This document shows positions 53,501-61,962 of a DNA stretch of 64,000 nt, in pieces. Source of the stretch: Flavobacteriales bacterium. Its GTDB lineage: Bacteria; Bacteroidota; Bacteroidia; Flavobacteriales_D; Parvicellaceae. The DNA lies in contig JACJZN010000007.1 of NCBI GenBank assembly GCA_020635565.1, forward strand, positions 248,001 to 312,000, given 5' to 3'. Position 1 is the stretch's first letter. Each line of letters opens with the position of its first letter. A program made the translations under genes and the position numbers. The notes under the pieces are model-generated. The model was not told the DNA's origin and made no database searches. It saw only the letters and a list, made by a program, of their open reading frames with translations.

Positions 53501-53620
53501 GATGCTGAATTCATGGAGAAATCCAGAGTAATGGAGGACCCTAGATACACGGAAGTAAAAGATGACGAAAAGGAGAAAGTTGTGGTAACTAGAAACAGAA
53601 GAATAGATTATTGGGCATAG
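50576..53620 (+). CDS. dnaE2: DNA polymerase III alpha subunit, DnaE2/error-prone type
   Basis: 1014 residues, shorter than replicative DnaE (about 1150-1500 residues in this phylum). The PHP domain opens as YVNTHTYYSLRYGTLSP and has lost much of the metal-binding pattern. The polymerase core shows YVGRGSGANSLVAYLL, the catalytic Asp cluster in PPDFDIDFSW (about residue 350) and the LSIHASGILIS and GLYKFDILSQRGL blocks. The C-terminal OB domain (VVWVRGYLIHRKRTATKKGE) is present. It starts an operon with dinB one base downstream, and faces an SRAP gene. This composition is that of an inducible translesion synthesis cassette in place of imuB-dnaE2. A replicative DnaE is expected elsewhere on the chromosome. 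Confidence 0.88.
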   Translation: MYVNTHTYYSLRYGTLSPHRLLQLAQQAGVEVLAITDINNTSISLEVMRLGSKYNVKVVPGIDFRNGVKQLFIAIPENNMGFQEINEYLTPFLQNKTKVDGGILELPEKAPLFENVKVIYPYQKGKNFDLKPFEFIGISPSDLDYIRIKKVDVSRGVILQTVTFQNKKDFNAHRLLRAIDKNILLSKLPLTEQGELHHRMIPVEQLLKIYEDYPEVIENTKRVLQSSVEFDLSDTAEPQNQKCYGASEDEDEELLLKLCKEGISYRYDEVTPEITARLQKEVDTIKKMGFISYFLINWDIVSYARSKGYYYVGRGSGANSLVAYLLRITDVDPIELDLYFERFINLYRVNPPDFDIDFSWRDRDDVTRYIFERFKHVALVATFNTFQSRSVRRELGKVFGLPKMEIDKLTKDSLQPWEYSELSSLVLKYSNYIHGFPSHLSIHASGILISEKPISYFTPTFMPPKGYPTIQFDMHIAEDVGLYKFDILSQRGLGKIKDALLIIKENGNLQAEIDVHNMLHLKRDERIKQMLRNADAIGCFYVESPAMRMLLRKLQVEDYLGLVAASSVIRPGVAQSGMMGTYIERCRIPEKRKEAHPVLMQLMPETYGVMVYQEDVIKVAHHFAGLTLGEADKMRRGMSGKYRSREEFEQIKQKFFDNCIYEKGHDRELTAEVWRQTESFAGYAFAKGHSASYAVESYQSLYLKAYYPLEYMVATINNYGGFYRTELYAHEARLHGGNIHPPCINRSTYHTRLEGKDIYLGYHLLHSFDIKTAGLIEQERNRYGAFKSFNDFIDRVPISLEQVAILIRVNAFRFSGIGKRTLLWEAHFKLEKNSSKTSETILRDLFKIERPDYQIPQLENSWQEDAFDQMELIGFPLYSPFHLMVEEYEERVFIPVKDLSKYIDQVVWVRGYLIHRKRTATKKGEQMFFGTFLDENGEWLDTVHFPQIAKAYPFRGPGIYEVKGKVIEDFGCYSVDAEFMEKSRVMEDPRYTEVKDDEKEKVVVTRNRRIDYWA

Positions 53621-53621
53621 T

Positions 53622-54827
53622 ATGAAGTCGATCTTACATATGGATCTGGATACCTTTTTTGTGTCATGCGAACGATTGTTGGATAGTCGTTTGAATGGAA
53701 AACCTGTACTTATTGGGGGAACATCTGATCGGGGAGTTGTAGCCGCTTGTTCTTATGAAGCAAGAAGGTTTGGAATTCATTCTGCCATGCCGATGAGAAT
53801 GGCTAGGCAGTTATGTCCCGAAGCGATAGTATTGAGAGGTAATGCAGGAACCTATAGCAAGTTTTCGAATTCGGTTACGGATATCATTAAAGAATCAGTG
53901 CCTGTATATGAAAAGACTTCTGTAGACGAATTCTATGCAGATTTAACAGGGATGGATAAGTTTTTTGGAACTTACAAGTTTGCTTCAGAGATGAGAGAAC
54001 GGATCATTAAAGAAACAGGTCTTCCTATTTCTTTTGGTCTATCAATAAACAAAACAGTTTCAAAAATTGCGACAGGGGAAGCAAAGCCAAATAATAGAAT
54101 CCAGATCGCTTACGGGAATGAGAAGCCTTTTTTAGCACCACTTTCGGTTAAGAAGATCCCGATGGTGGGAGATAAAACCTATCGCCAACTATGTAATCTA
54201 GGGGTGAAACGAATCCAAACAATTCAGGAGATGCCTATCGAAGTCATGGATAGAACTTTTGGTCAGAATGGTAAGATGATCTGGAAAAAGGCAAATGGGA
54301 TTGATAATTCTCCAGTGGTGCAGTATCAGGAACGGAAGTCGATTTCTACTGAACGAACCTTTGATAAAGATACCATTGATATAAATAAACTGAAAGGTAT
54401 ATTAACTGCAATGGCTGAGAATCTAGTCTTTCAGTTGCGTAGAGGAAATAAAGTAACCGCATGTGTGACGGTAAAGATCCGTTACTCGGATTTTCAAACC
54501 TACACGCTGCAGAAAAGGATTCCTTACAGTGCTTCTGATCATGTGATTTTACCCATTGTGGAGGATTTGTTTAAACAACTTTACAACAGAAGATTATTGG
54601 TGAGGTTGATTGGCGTTCGTTACAGTCATCTGGTAGAAGGAGGGCATCAGATTTCCTTATTTGAGGATGATAAGATCATTAATCTTTATCAAGCGATGGA
54701 TCATGTTAGAGACAAATATGGTGATCGGGCAGTAATGCGTGCTTCAGGGATGGGCGCCAAAACGATTAGCAGATTCAATCCTTTCAGTGGAGAGCCGCCA
54801 CCTTTATTGCCTAATCGAAGAGCGTAG
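53622..54827 (+). CDS. dinB: DNA polymerase IV (Y-family translesion polymerase)
   Basis: 401 residues. The metal-binding residues are in ILHMDLDTFFVSCERL and KTSVDEFYADLTGMD; ACSYEARRFGIHSAMPMRMA is the finger/palm signature; the little-finger domain follows (RKSISTERTFDKDT). A beta-clamp motif QISLF lies near residue 344, inside rather than at the extreme end. It begins one base after the dnaE2-like stop and its last 17 bases overlap the convergent SRAP gene. It acts in lesion bypass, probably with the adjacent polymerase. Confidence 0.93.
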   Translation: MKSILHMDLDTFFVSCERLLDSRLNGKPVLIGGTSDRGVVAACSYEARRFGIHSAMPMRMARQLCPEAIVLRGNAGTYSKFSNSVTDIIKESVPVYEKTSVDEFYADLTGMDKFFGTYKFASEMRERIIKETGLPISFGLSINKTVSKIATGEAKPNNRIQIAYGNEKPFLAPLSVKKIPMVGDKTYRQLCNLGVKRIQTIQEMPIEVMDRTFGQNGKMIWKKANGIDNSPVVQYQERKSISTERTFDKDTIDINKLKGILTAMAENLVFQLRRGNKVTACVTVKIRYSDFQTYTLQKRIPYSASDHVILPIVEDLFKQLYNRRLLVRLIGVRYSHLVEGGHQISLFEDDKIINLYQAMDHVRDKYGDRAVMRASGMGAKTISRFNPFSGEPPPLLPNRRA

Positions 54828-55593
54828 GTTCTTCGTTTAATTCAGGATAGATAAACTCTTCCATAGCTTCAGGAGTATTTCCTAAACTATCTTTTCCATT
54901 CAAGCGATGCACAGTATGTGCTTTTAATTCAAACTCTATATTAGGTTTAATAAGAGATTTGATCTCATTATAGAAAGTTTCAGAACTTTCATTTTGTAAC
55001 CATAGTTCCTGCTCCTTTTCATTCAGAATCAATGGCATTCTGGGTTCATCCATTTTTGGATTATTATGGATCTTACTCAATAACTCATTCCCTATTGTTG
55101 TAACGATGCCGAATGAATGAACAATCTCACCAGTAGATTTGTCTACCCACTCTGAAAACAGTCCGCCAAATGTAATTGATTCTCCATCTACTCTTTGGAT
55201 CAAATAGGGGTAATTCTTAGATCTAAAATGATGATTCTCATAGAATCCATCTACTTCTATAACACAACGCATATGTTTCGCGGATTCTCTAAAAGAAGGT
55301 TTGTCAAAAATGGATTCTCCTCTAGCATTAAGGGTGCTGTTCCACAACTTAATTTTTTGCTCTTCACTCTTTACCCAGGAAGGAATCAACCCCCAAATCG
55401 AATGTGTAGGAGACTCAGGTTCTTTGTTCGTATATATGAATACTTTTTGGTGCTCAAAACCAGAAAGTTGATGATAATCTTTACCCGTATGAATCTTTAA
55501 CTTTTCAAGAAGGTCATTGATTGCCTTTTCATCTTTATCACGAATGGCTTTTTTAAGCTGAGTTTTTAGACTTGTCGTTATGTTATAGCACAT
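54811..55593 (-). CDS. SRAP/YedK (HMCES-like) abasic-site crosslinking protein
   Basis: 260 residues. Catalytic Cys2 in MCYNIT, the Glu in VIEVDGFYENHHF, the DNA-contacting NARGESIFDKPSFRESA and the His/Arg region KIHNNPKMDEPRMPLIL are all present. YedK/HMCES form a covalent thiazolidine link with abasic sites in single-stranded DNA and protect them during replication. It lies 18 bases after radA, so it shares the radA promoter and its CGTAA-n5-TTACG site. It converges on, and overlaps, the 3' end of dinB by 17 bases. Confidence 0.92.
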   Translation of the reverse strand: MCYNITTSLKTQLKKAIRDKDEKAINDLLEKLKIHTGKDYHQLSGFEHQKVFIYTNKEPESPTHSIWGLIPSWVKSEEQKIKLWNSTLNARGESIFDKPSFRESAKHMRCVIEVDGFYENHHFRSKNYPYLIQRVDGESITFGGLFSEWVDKSTGEIVHSFGIVTTIGNELLSKIHNNPKMDEPRMPLILNEKEQELWLQNESSETFYNEIKSLIKPNIEFELKAHTVHRLNGKDSLGNTPEAMEEFIYPELNEEPTLFD

Positions 55594-55611
55594 GACTGGA
55601 AGTTAGAAAAA

Positions 55612-56970
55612 TTACCCAAAAAGATGCTTTAACACCTCTTCAATTTTTCCTACAGCAACTAGCTTGATCTTAAACTGTCCTTGAGTAATTCCCTTGCTAT
55701 GCTTAGAAATGAAGATGCGTTTGTAACCTAGTTTTTCAGCCTCACTAATCCGTTGTTCCACTCTAGGAACAGGTCTAATTTCTCCTGATAATCCAACTTC
55801 AGCAGCAAAGCAGGTTTTAGATTCTATTGCAATGTCAACGTTAGAAGATAGGATCGCACAAACAACTGCCAAATCAATACTTGGGTCATCTACTTTGATA
55901 CCTCCGGCTAGATTAATAAATACATCTTTTTGTCCAATTCTAAAACCGCATCGTTTTTCTAGAACAGCCAATAACATATGGAGTCTTCTCAAGTCAAAAC
56001 CGGTAGCCGTGCGCTGAGGTGTTCCGTAGGCAGCAGAACTTGTTAATGCCTGAACTTCTATCAGCATTGGGCGAATACCTTCCATGGTAGCGGCAATAGC
56101 TACTCCACTTAATTGAGAATCAAAGTTAGAGATCAAGATCTCACTTGGGTTTTCCACTTGTCTCATCCCTGAAGATGACATTTCATAAATTCCCAGTTCA
56201 TTCGTACTTCCAAATCTATTTTTTACGCTTCGCAACAAACGATAAACATGATTTCTGTCTCCTTCAAATTGCAAAACTGTATCTACCATGTGTTCTAAAA
56301 CCTTGGGTCCTGCAATTGATCCATCTTTAGTAATATGACCGATCAAAATAATTGGAACACCTGTTGTTTTTGCATATCGTAATAATTCTGCTGTACATTC
56401 TCTGATCTGAGAAATGCTTCCAGGAGAGGAATCAATCGTAGCTGTATGAAGGGTCTGAATAGAATCTACAATAACTACGTTAGGTTGAAGCTCCTTACTA
56501 TGATGCAGAATGTTCTGGACATTTGTTTCGGTGAGAAGGTAACAATCATTATCCAATGCACCCAGTCTTTCAGCTCGCAACTTGATTTGCTCTTCACTTT
56601 CTTCACCTGAAATATAAAGTGTTTTCAATCCACTATTCAATGCAATATCAAGAAGCAAAGTGGACTTACCAATACCTGGTTCTCCACCGATTAAGGTAAT
56701 TGAACCAACCACTAATCCGCCTCCAAGAACTCGATTGAATTCATTGTCAGAAAGCTTAAATCTCTTTTTTTCAAGTGAGGTTACTTCATTGAGTCGATGC
56801 GGAATCGTTCGCTTTTGTTCGTTAGAATAAAGTTTGTCAGAGGCTGAAGGTTTAGTAACTACTTCCTCAACGAAAGTATTCCATTCACCACAAGTAGGAC
56901 ACTTACCCAGCCACTTTGGTGAGTTATGACCACAATTCTGACAGAAGTATGCTGATTTGATCTTAGACAT
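55612..56970 (-). CDS. radA: DNA repair protein RadA (Sms)
   Basis: 452 residues. The N-terminal zinc finger is C10-C13…C24-C27 (FCQNCGHNSPKW, LGKCPTCGEWNTF). RecA-like core with Walker A GEPGIGKS at 96-103, the RadA motif KNRFGSTNELG and a Lon-protease-like C-terminal domain (ALTSSAAYGTPQRTATGFDL). RadA is a branch-migration helicase in recombination and repair. The box TACCTTTG (56975-56982) ends five bases before the ATG, and the -33 place is filled by a perfect inverted repeat (56993-57009), so expression is probably controlled there. The SRAP gene follows in the same operon. Confidence 0.95.
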   Translation of the reverse strand: MSKIKSAYFCQNCGHNSPKWLGKCPTCGEWNTFVEEVVTKPSASDKLYSNEQKRTIPHRLNEVTSLEKKRFKLSDNEFNRVLGGGLVVGSITLIGGEPGIGKSTLLLDIALNSGLKTLYISGEESEEQIKLRAERLGALDNDCYLLTETNVQNILHHSKELQPNVVIVDSIQTLHTATIDSSPGSISQIRECTAELLRYAKTTGVPIILIGHITKDGSIAGPKVLEHMVDTVLQFEGDRNHVYRLLRSVKNRFGSTNELGIYEMSSSGMRQVENPSEILISNFDSQLSGVAIAATMEGIRPMLIEVQALTSSAAYGTPQRTATGFDLRRLHMLLAVLEKRCGFRIGQKDVFINLAGGIKVDDPSIDLAVVCAILSSNVDIAIESKTCFAAEVGLSGEIRPVPRVEQRISEAEKLGYKRIFISKHSKGITQGQFKIKLVAVGKIEEVLKHLFG

Positions 56971-56974
56971 ACTT

Positions 56975-56982
56975 CAAAGGTA
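56975..56982 (-). promoter_or_regulatory. -7 box TACCTTTG of radA-SRAP
   Basis: This is a full TAnnTTTG match on the minus strand, ending five bases before the radA ATG. No -33 TTG exists; the operator-like palindrome covers that position. Confidence 0.5.
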
Positions 56983-56992
56983 ATTATTTACT

Positions 56993-57009
56993 CCGTAAGA
57001 TTCTTACGG
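56993..57009. promoter_or_regulatory. Putative damage-regulon operator (CCGTAAGA-T-TCTTACGG) upstream of radA
   Basis: A 17-bp perfect palindrome containing CGTAA-n5-TTACG (56994-57008). Arms and spacing equal those at 50465-50479 before dnaE2-dinB. It begins two bases after the stop of the PKD-repeat gene. No T-run follows it on either strand, which argues against a terminator. Confidence 0.6.
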
Positions 57010-57011
57010 TT

Positions 57012-59774
57012 CTATTTGATCAGGTTTACGTGACCCGTGGTGATCTTATCTTCGTCCGTACAGATATCACGGTAAGTTACCTCGAAATAGTAAACACCTT
57101 CAGACGCCTCTATTCCGCTCCACAACTTACCATCCCAAAACTCCCCATTCTGATCTGTTTCAAATACTTTTCTTCCCCAACGGTTGTAAATAACCATATG
57201 GAAACCAGCGGTTGGATCAATTCCCAAGATTTTTAGAAGATCATTTTCTCCATCTCCATTCGGAGTGAAAACATTCGGAACCACCGCCTCACTGATCACT
57301 TCTCCAATAAAAATAACTGTATCAGAAATTGTTTCTACATTGTTACACACCTGATCATATGCGGTCATAGAAACAACATAAGTTCCAGGCTCAGTGTATA
57401 CATAGCTTATTGTGTTACTATTAAAAGTGTCTCCATTACCCATATCCCAGACAATAGAGTCAGCTCCACTTCCAGTGAAGGCTGCTTCAACTAGCGCTGT
57501 TTCACCACCACAAGCTGGAGGAGGAGTAAAGTTTAACTCAGCAGAAAATACCTCAGCCTGTTCCAATGTTACATTAAAGTAAGCAGTATCGGCAATGTTA
57601 CAAGTACTTGAATCAATAGCTACAAACATGACATCATAGGATCCTGTCGCTCCGTAGGTATAGGTAGGATTCAACTGTGTACTTGTTCCACTTCCATCAC
57701 CAAAATCCCAAAACGCATTAGGCGGAGGATTCTGACCAGCTGAAAAGTCAACATTTAAAGGAGATGTACACAAGAATATATCCTCTGGAACCTCCGCATT
57801 AGCTTCAGAATAGCTTGTAAAGAAGTTAACGGTATCTGTCACAGCGTCAGTCACGTTACAATAGAAATCCCATGCTTGCATCGTGATAATGTACTGCCCC
57901 TCCGTGGTGTAATAATAATTTACAGAAGTAACATCATCATAGGTCGTTCCATTACCCATATCCCAATGTAGTGAATCTGCACCGGTACCAGTGAAAGATA
58001 AAGCAACTAGAATACTATCAGGAGTAGTACATGGTTCTACAGTAGGTAGATTAAACTCTGCACTTAAAACCTCTGCTTGAGAGATGTCCACAGAGAAATA
58101 TACCGTATCGGCAACATTACAGGTACTAGAATCAATAGCTACATACATAATGTTATATGCACCAGGAGCTGTGTACGTGTAAGAAGGATTCGTTTGAGTA
58201 CTTGTTCCACTTCCATCTCCAAAATCCCAGAAGTGATAAGGGGTTGATGAAGCTGCCGTAAAATCGAGATCATAAGGTGGTGGACCACAGAAACTTGTGT
58301 CTGGCGGAGCTGTTGCATTTGCCAATGAGAAGCTATTTATGTAATCAAATGTCTCTGTGAAACTTTGAGTATTCCCACAAGACAGATCAAAGGCTGTCAT
58401 TGTAATTGTATAGGTGCCTTGAGTTGTATAATAATAATCAATGGTGTCCACATTATAGAAAATGTCCCCAGTACCCATGTTCCAGATAAGTGAGTCAGCA
58501 CCCGTACCAGTGAACGCCAAATCGACCAAAAGACTGTCTACGCCATCACATGGATCGATAGGAGGAATGTTGAATTGTGCATTAAATTGTTCAGGATAGA
58601 TCAAATTCACATCAAAATAAACAGTGTCAGCAGAAGTACATGCACCCGACACAGTAGAGGCAACGTACATTACTTGATAATATCCGGTATCTGCATAAGT
58701 GTAGGACGGATTGGCCAAACTACTGGTTCCAACTCCATCACCGAAGTTCCAGAAATTGATCGGAGCAGGGTCAGGACCTGCACTGAAATTCATTGTTAGG
58801 TTCGTTCCACAAAGAACAGTATCCCCAGGAGCTGTAGCTCCAGCAGCACTGATACCGTTCGAAGCAAAACTTCCAGCTTCCAAGAAAACCCCTGAATCAT
58901 ATAGGCCATCACCTGTATCCGCTATAGCGAGTTTAATGTGGTAAGTATTTCCACAAACTACAGGAGCAACTGCAGGTAATGCAATTGTCCTACCATCATA
59001 TTCATAAGCTGTTCCCGAATTATTGTCCACATAGTAAATGTTATATGCTGCATAGTTTGGGTCAAGTGATGTACAACCTTCATCACAATCAGTACCGAAA
59101 AAAAGACAATTGATGGAAGAAGACTCTCCATATACACCAGCAAAACCAGGATTGATCGTGTTTATGGCTACTGGAGTTGTGGTAAAAGTCAATGGGTTCA
59201 TAGAGGATGGAACCCTTGCCACGTTGAAGTTGGTATAGTTTCCTCCACCAGGATTCGGCCCTGTTAAAAAGAAACCAAAAACATCATTAAACTCTGAACA
59301 TACATACTCAGGATACTCTTCAGATGCAAAAATGTAATTGAAGCTAATCGTATCTCCTTGCGGAACAAAATCAAATTCGATGATACATTTATCATAAAAG
59401 TCACTTGTACCAAGGATAGTATTTAACTGTGCATCATTTCCATCAAAACCACTACCACCAATGTTTGATCCAGAACCAAGGTTATTCTGAGCTGCCATAG
59501 TAACATCTCCAGAGCCCATCACCAGTCCATTTCCTAAGCCGATTTGAAGCCCCGGGTTAGTAAATTCACCTACATCACTCTGAGCAGATAGTGCATTTGC
59601 AGCACTACCGTTATAGGTTATATTACTAACGGTAACATTCGCTCCTAATAGTACATTCTGAACGTACCATTCAACTGTATTGGTGTTGGTTACTGTGACC
59701 TGAGCAAAAACAGAATAGTTGATCAACAAGGAAAATGCGATCAAACCACTCTTGAAGTGAGTAAAAAGATTCAT
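57012..59774 (-). CDS. Choice-of-anchor-L/PKD-repeat exoprotein with T9SS type B sorting domain
   Basis: 920 residues from ATG 59774, which gives a normal signal peptide (MNLFTHFKSGLIAFSLLINY…FAQ); the longer reading from 59822 adds a non-leader segment. Residues about 20-300 form a choice-of-anchor L domain (NALSAQSDVGEFTNPGLQIG, VMGSGDVTMAAQNN, FIFASEEYPEYVCSEFNDVF). Six PKD domains follow in three pairs that alternate two types (FWDFGDGSGTSTQ…PSYTY and DMGNGTTYDDV). The end is a type B sorting domain (VPNVFTPNGDGENDLLK, MVIYNRWGRKVFET, WDGKLWSG). It is a surface adhesin-like protein; no PorP/SprF partner is adjacent. Confidence 0.9.
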   Translation of the reverse strand: MNLFTHFKSGLIAFSLLINYSVFAQVTVTNTNTVEWYVQNVLLGANVTVSNITYNGSAANALSAQSDVGEFTNPGLQIGLGNGLVMGSGDVTMAAQNNLGSGSNIGGSGFDGNDAQLNTILGTSDFYDKCIIEFDFVPQGDTISFNYIFASEEYPEYVCSEFNDVFGFFLTGPNPGGGNYTNFNVARVPSSMNPLTFTTTPVAINTINPGFAGVYGESSSINCLFFGTDCDEGCTSLDPNYAAYNIYYVDNNSGTAYEYDGRTIALPAVAPVVCGNTYHIKLAIADTGDGLYDSGVFLEAGSFASNGISAAGATAPGDTVLCGTNLTMNFSAGPDPAPINFWNFGDGVGTSSLANPSYTYADTGYYQVMYVASTVSGACTSADTVYFDVNLIYPEQFNAQFNIPPIDPCDGVDSLLVDLAFTGTGADSLIWNMGTGDIFYNVDTIDYYYTTQGTYTITMTAFDLSCGNTQSFTETFDYINSFSLANATAPPDTSFCGPPPYDLDFTAASSTPYHFWDFGDGSGTSTQTNPSYTYTAPGAYNIMYVAIDSSTCNVADTVYFSVDISQAEVLSAEFNLPTVEPCTTPDSILVALSFTGTGADSLHWDMGNGTTYDDVTSVNYYYTTEGQYIITMQAWDFYCNVTDAVTDTVNFFTSYSEANAEVPEDIFLCTSPLNVDFSAGQNPPPNAFWDFGDGSGTSTQLNPTYTYGATGSYDVMFVAIDSSTCNIADTAYFNVTLEQAEVFSAELNFTPPPACGGETALVEAAFTGSGADSIVWDMGNGDTFNSNTISYVYTEPGTYVVSMTAYDQVCNNVETISDTVIFIGEVISEAVVPNVFTPNGDGENDLLKILGIDPTAGFHMVIYNRWGRKVFETDQNGEFWDGKLWSGIEASEGVYYFEVTYRDICTDEDKITTGHVNLIK

Positions 59775-59885
59775 AGTTAGTAAGTTAAGGTCTGCTAATT
59801 TATAAAAAATTAACATAACCACTCAGACGAATATTACTTGAGATAAGTTGCATGAAGATTATTTCAAGGAATTTAGAAATCAAAT

Positions 59886-59893
59886 TATCTTTG
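59886..59893 (+). promoter_or_regulatory. -7 box TATCTTTG of metG
   Basis: This is a full TAnnTTTG match, 16 bases before ATG 59910. The -33 element is not obvious. Confidence 0.4.
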
Positions 59894-59909
59894 TAATAAG
59901 AAGAAAAAA

Positions 59910-61961
59910 ATGAATCAACCGAAGAGATATACAATTACAGCAGCATTGCCTTATGCCAACGGTCCATTGCACCTTGGACATTTGGCAGGGGTTTATGTTC
60001 CTGCTGATATTTATAACAGATACCTTAAATCAAACTTAAAAGATGCTGTTTTTGTTTGTGGGTCAGATGAACATGGTGCTGCAATCACTATAAGAGCAAA
60101 AAAGGATGGTACAACTCCTCAGGCAATAGTAGATCAGTATAATGAACTCATTGGGTCAACTTTTGAAAGACTCGGAATCAAATTTGATATCTATCATAGA
60201 ACATCATCAGAGCTTCACAAGGAGACTGCTTCAGGATATTTTAAACAACTAGAGGAAGAGGGGAAATTTTTAAAAAAGACAACTGAGCAATATTTTGATG
60301 CTGAATTCAATCAGTTTTTGGCTGATCGATATATTACGGGTACTTGTCCAAATTGCAAAAATGAAGGAGCTTACGGAGATCAATGCGAAAAATGTGGGAG
60401 TGATCTTAGCCCTACCGATCTAATTAATCCAAAATCTACTTTGAGTGGAAAAACACCTATTTTAAAGGAAACCTCCCATTGGTATTTACCAATGGATCAA
60501 CATGAGGAATGGGTCAAGGAATGGATCGAAAAAGGGGTTTTAGATGGTAAGCAACATCATTACCCTAAAGAATGGAGAAATCAAGTTATAGGTCAGTGTT
60601 TGAGTTGGATTGAGAGTGGTTTAAAACCGAGAGCGATGACTAGAGACCTGGATTGGGGTGTGCCAGTTCCCGTTGAAGGAGGTGAAGGTAAAGTACTATA
60701 TGTCTGGTTTGATGCTCCAATAGGTTACATTTCTGCAACTAAACAATGGGCTTTAGATAATGGTAAGAACTGGGAAGATTACTGGAAAAGTGAGGATACT
60801 CACCTGATTCATTTCCTAGCTAAAGACAATATCGTTTTTCATACGATCATATTCCCTATAATGCTGAAATTATTTGGAGATCATGTGCTCCCATATAATG
60901 TTCCGGCAAATGAGTTCTTGAATTTGGAAGGGCAAAAGCTAAGTACTTCTCGTAACTGGGCTGTTTGGGGACATGAATATTTAATGGATTTTCCTGGACA
61001 GGAGGATGTCTTGAGATACGTACTTTGTTCTATTGCCCCTGAAAGTAAGGATAGCGATTTTTCATGGAAGGACTTTCAGACTAGAAACAATAGCGAATTG
61101 GCTGATATTTTTGGGAATTTCGTAAATAGAACCTTGGTATTGACGCATAAATATTATCAAGGAGAAATACCTGAAGTCGGGGAGTATACTCAATTTGACA
61201 GGGAGGTCATCAGTGAATTGACGGAGATACCTACTCGAATAGCGAAAGCTATTGAAGCATTCAAATTCAGAGAGGCTCAATCTGAAGCGATGAATCTTGC
61301 TCGATTGGGGAATAAGTATCTAGCGGATACTGAGCCTTGGAAGTTGATAAAAACGGATCCTGATAGAGTTAAGACTATTATTAATATTTCTCTTCAGATA
61401 ACAGCAAATCTTGCGATCGTCTTTGAGCCTTTTTTACCTTTCACTTCTGAAAAGTTGTTCCGTTTCCTAGGATTGGATCGGGTCAAATGGTCAAATGCAG
61501 GCAAGATTGATCTGATGCATTCAGGTCATGTTATTAATCAGCCGGAAATATTGTTTTCAAAAATTGAAGACGCTAAGATTGAAGAGCAACTTGGTAAATT
61601 ACACCAACCAACCAATAATTTTCCACCTATGAAAGATGAAGTTACTTTTGACGATTTTGTAAAAATGGATATTCGCGTGGGCGAGATCAAGTCGGCAGAA
61701 AAAGTGGAGAAAGCAGATAAGCTGCTGAAGTTAACCGTGGATACTGGATTGGACGTCAGAACAGTAGTTTCAGGAATTGCAGAGCATTATTCTCCAGAAG
61801 AAGTTATCGGTCAGAAAGTATCTATTCTAATGAATCTTGCGCCAAGAAAGATAAGAGGAGTAGAATCTCAGGGAATGATCCTAATGGCGGAAGATGGCGA
61901 AGGAAATTTATCATTTGTATCACCTACCAAATCTATGGAAGCGGGAGGAGAAATAAGATAA
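59910..61961 (+). CDS. metG: Methionyl-tRNA synthetase with C-terminal tRNA-binding domain
   Basis: 683 residues. The class I signature appears as PYANGPLHLGHLAG (HLGH at 21-24) and KLSTSRNW (near residue 343). The zinc-knuckle insert has four Cys (CPNCKNEGAYGDQCEKCG). The anticodon-binding helical domain follows, and residues about 580-683 form an EMAP-II/Trbp111-like tRNA-binding domain (DFVKMDIRVGEIKSAEKVEK) that promotes dimerisation. It charges initiator and elongator tRNA-Met. The DUF2064 gene begins one base after its stop. Confidence 0.97.
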   Translation: MNQPKRYTITAALPYANGPLHLGHLAGVYVPADIYNRYLKSNLKDAVFVCGSDEHGAAITIRAKKDGTTPQAIVDQYNELIGSTFERLGIKFDIYHRTSSELHKETASGYFKQLEEEGKFLKKTTEQYFDAEFNQFLADRYITGTCPNCKNEGAYGDQCEKCGSDLSPTDLINPKSTLSGKTPILKETSHWYLPMDQHEEWVKEWIEKGVLDGKQHHYPKEWRNQVIGQCLSWIESGLKPRAMTRDLDWGVPVPVEGGEGKVLYVWFDAPIGYISATKQWALDNGKNWEDYWKSEDTHLIHFLAKDNIVFHTIIFPIMLKLFGDHVLPYNVPANEFLNLEGQKLSTSRNWAVWGHEYLMDFPGQEDVLRYVLCSIAPESKDSDFSWKDFQTRNNSELADIFGNFVNRTLVLTHKYYQGEIPEVGEYTQFDREVISELTEIPTRIAKAIEAFKFREAQSEAMNLARLGNKYLADTEPWKLIKTDPDRVKTIINISLQITANLAIVFEPFLPFTSEKLFRFLGLDRVKWSNAGKIDLMHSGHVINQPEILFSKIEDAKIEEQLGKLHQPTNNFPPMKDEVTFDDFVKMDIRVGEIKSAEKVEKADKLLKLTVDTGLDVRTVVSGIAEHYSPEEVIGQKVSILMNLAPRKIRGVESQGMILMAEDGEGNLSFVSPTKSMEAGGEIR

Positions 61962-61962
61962 T

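Noticed and set aside
56993..57009. Palindrome before radA as a terminator of the PKD-repeat gene
   Set aside because: No T-run follows on the minus strand, and the same motif occurs upstream of another repair operon where no gene ends.
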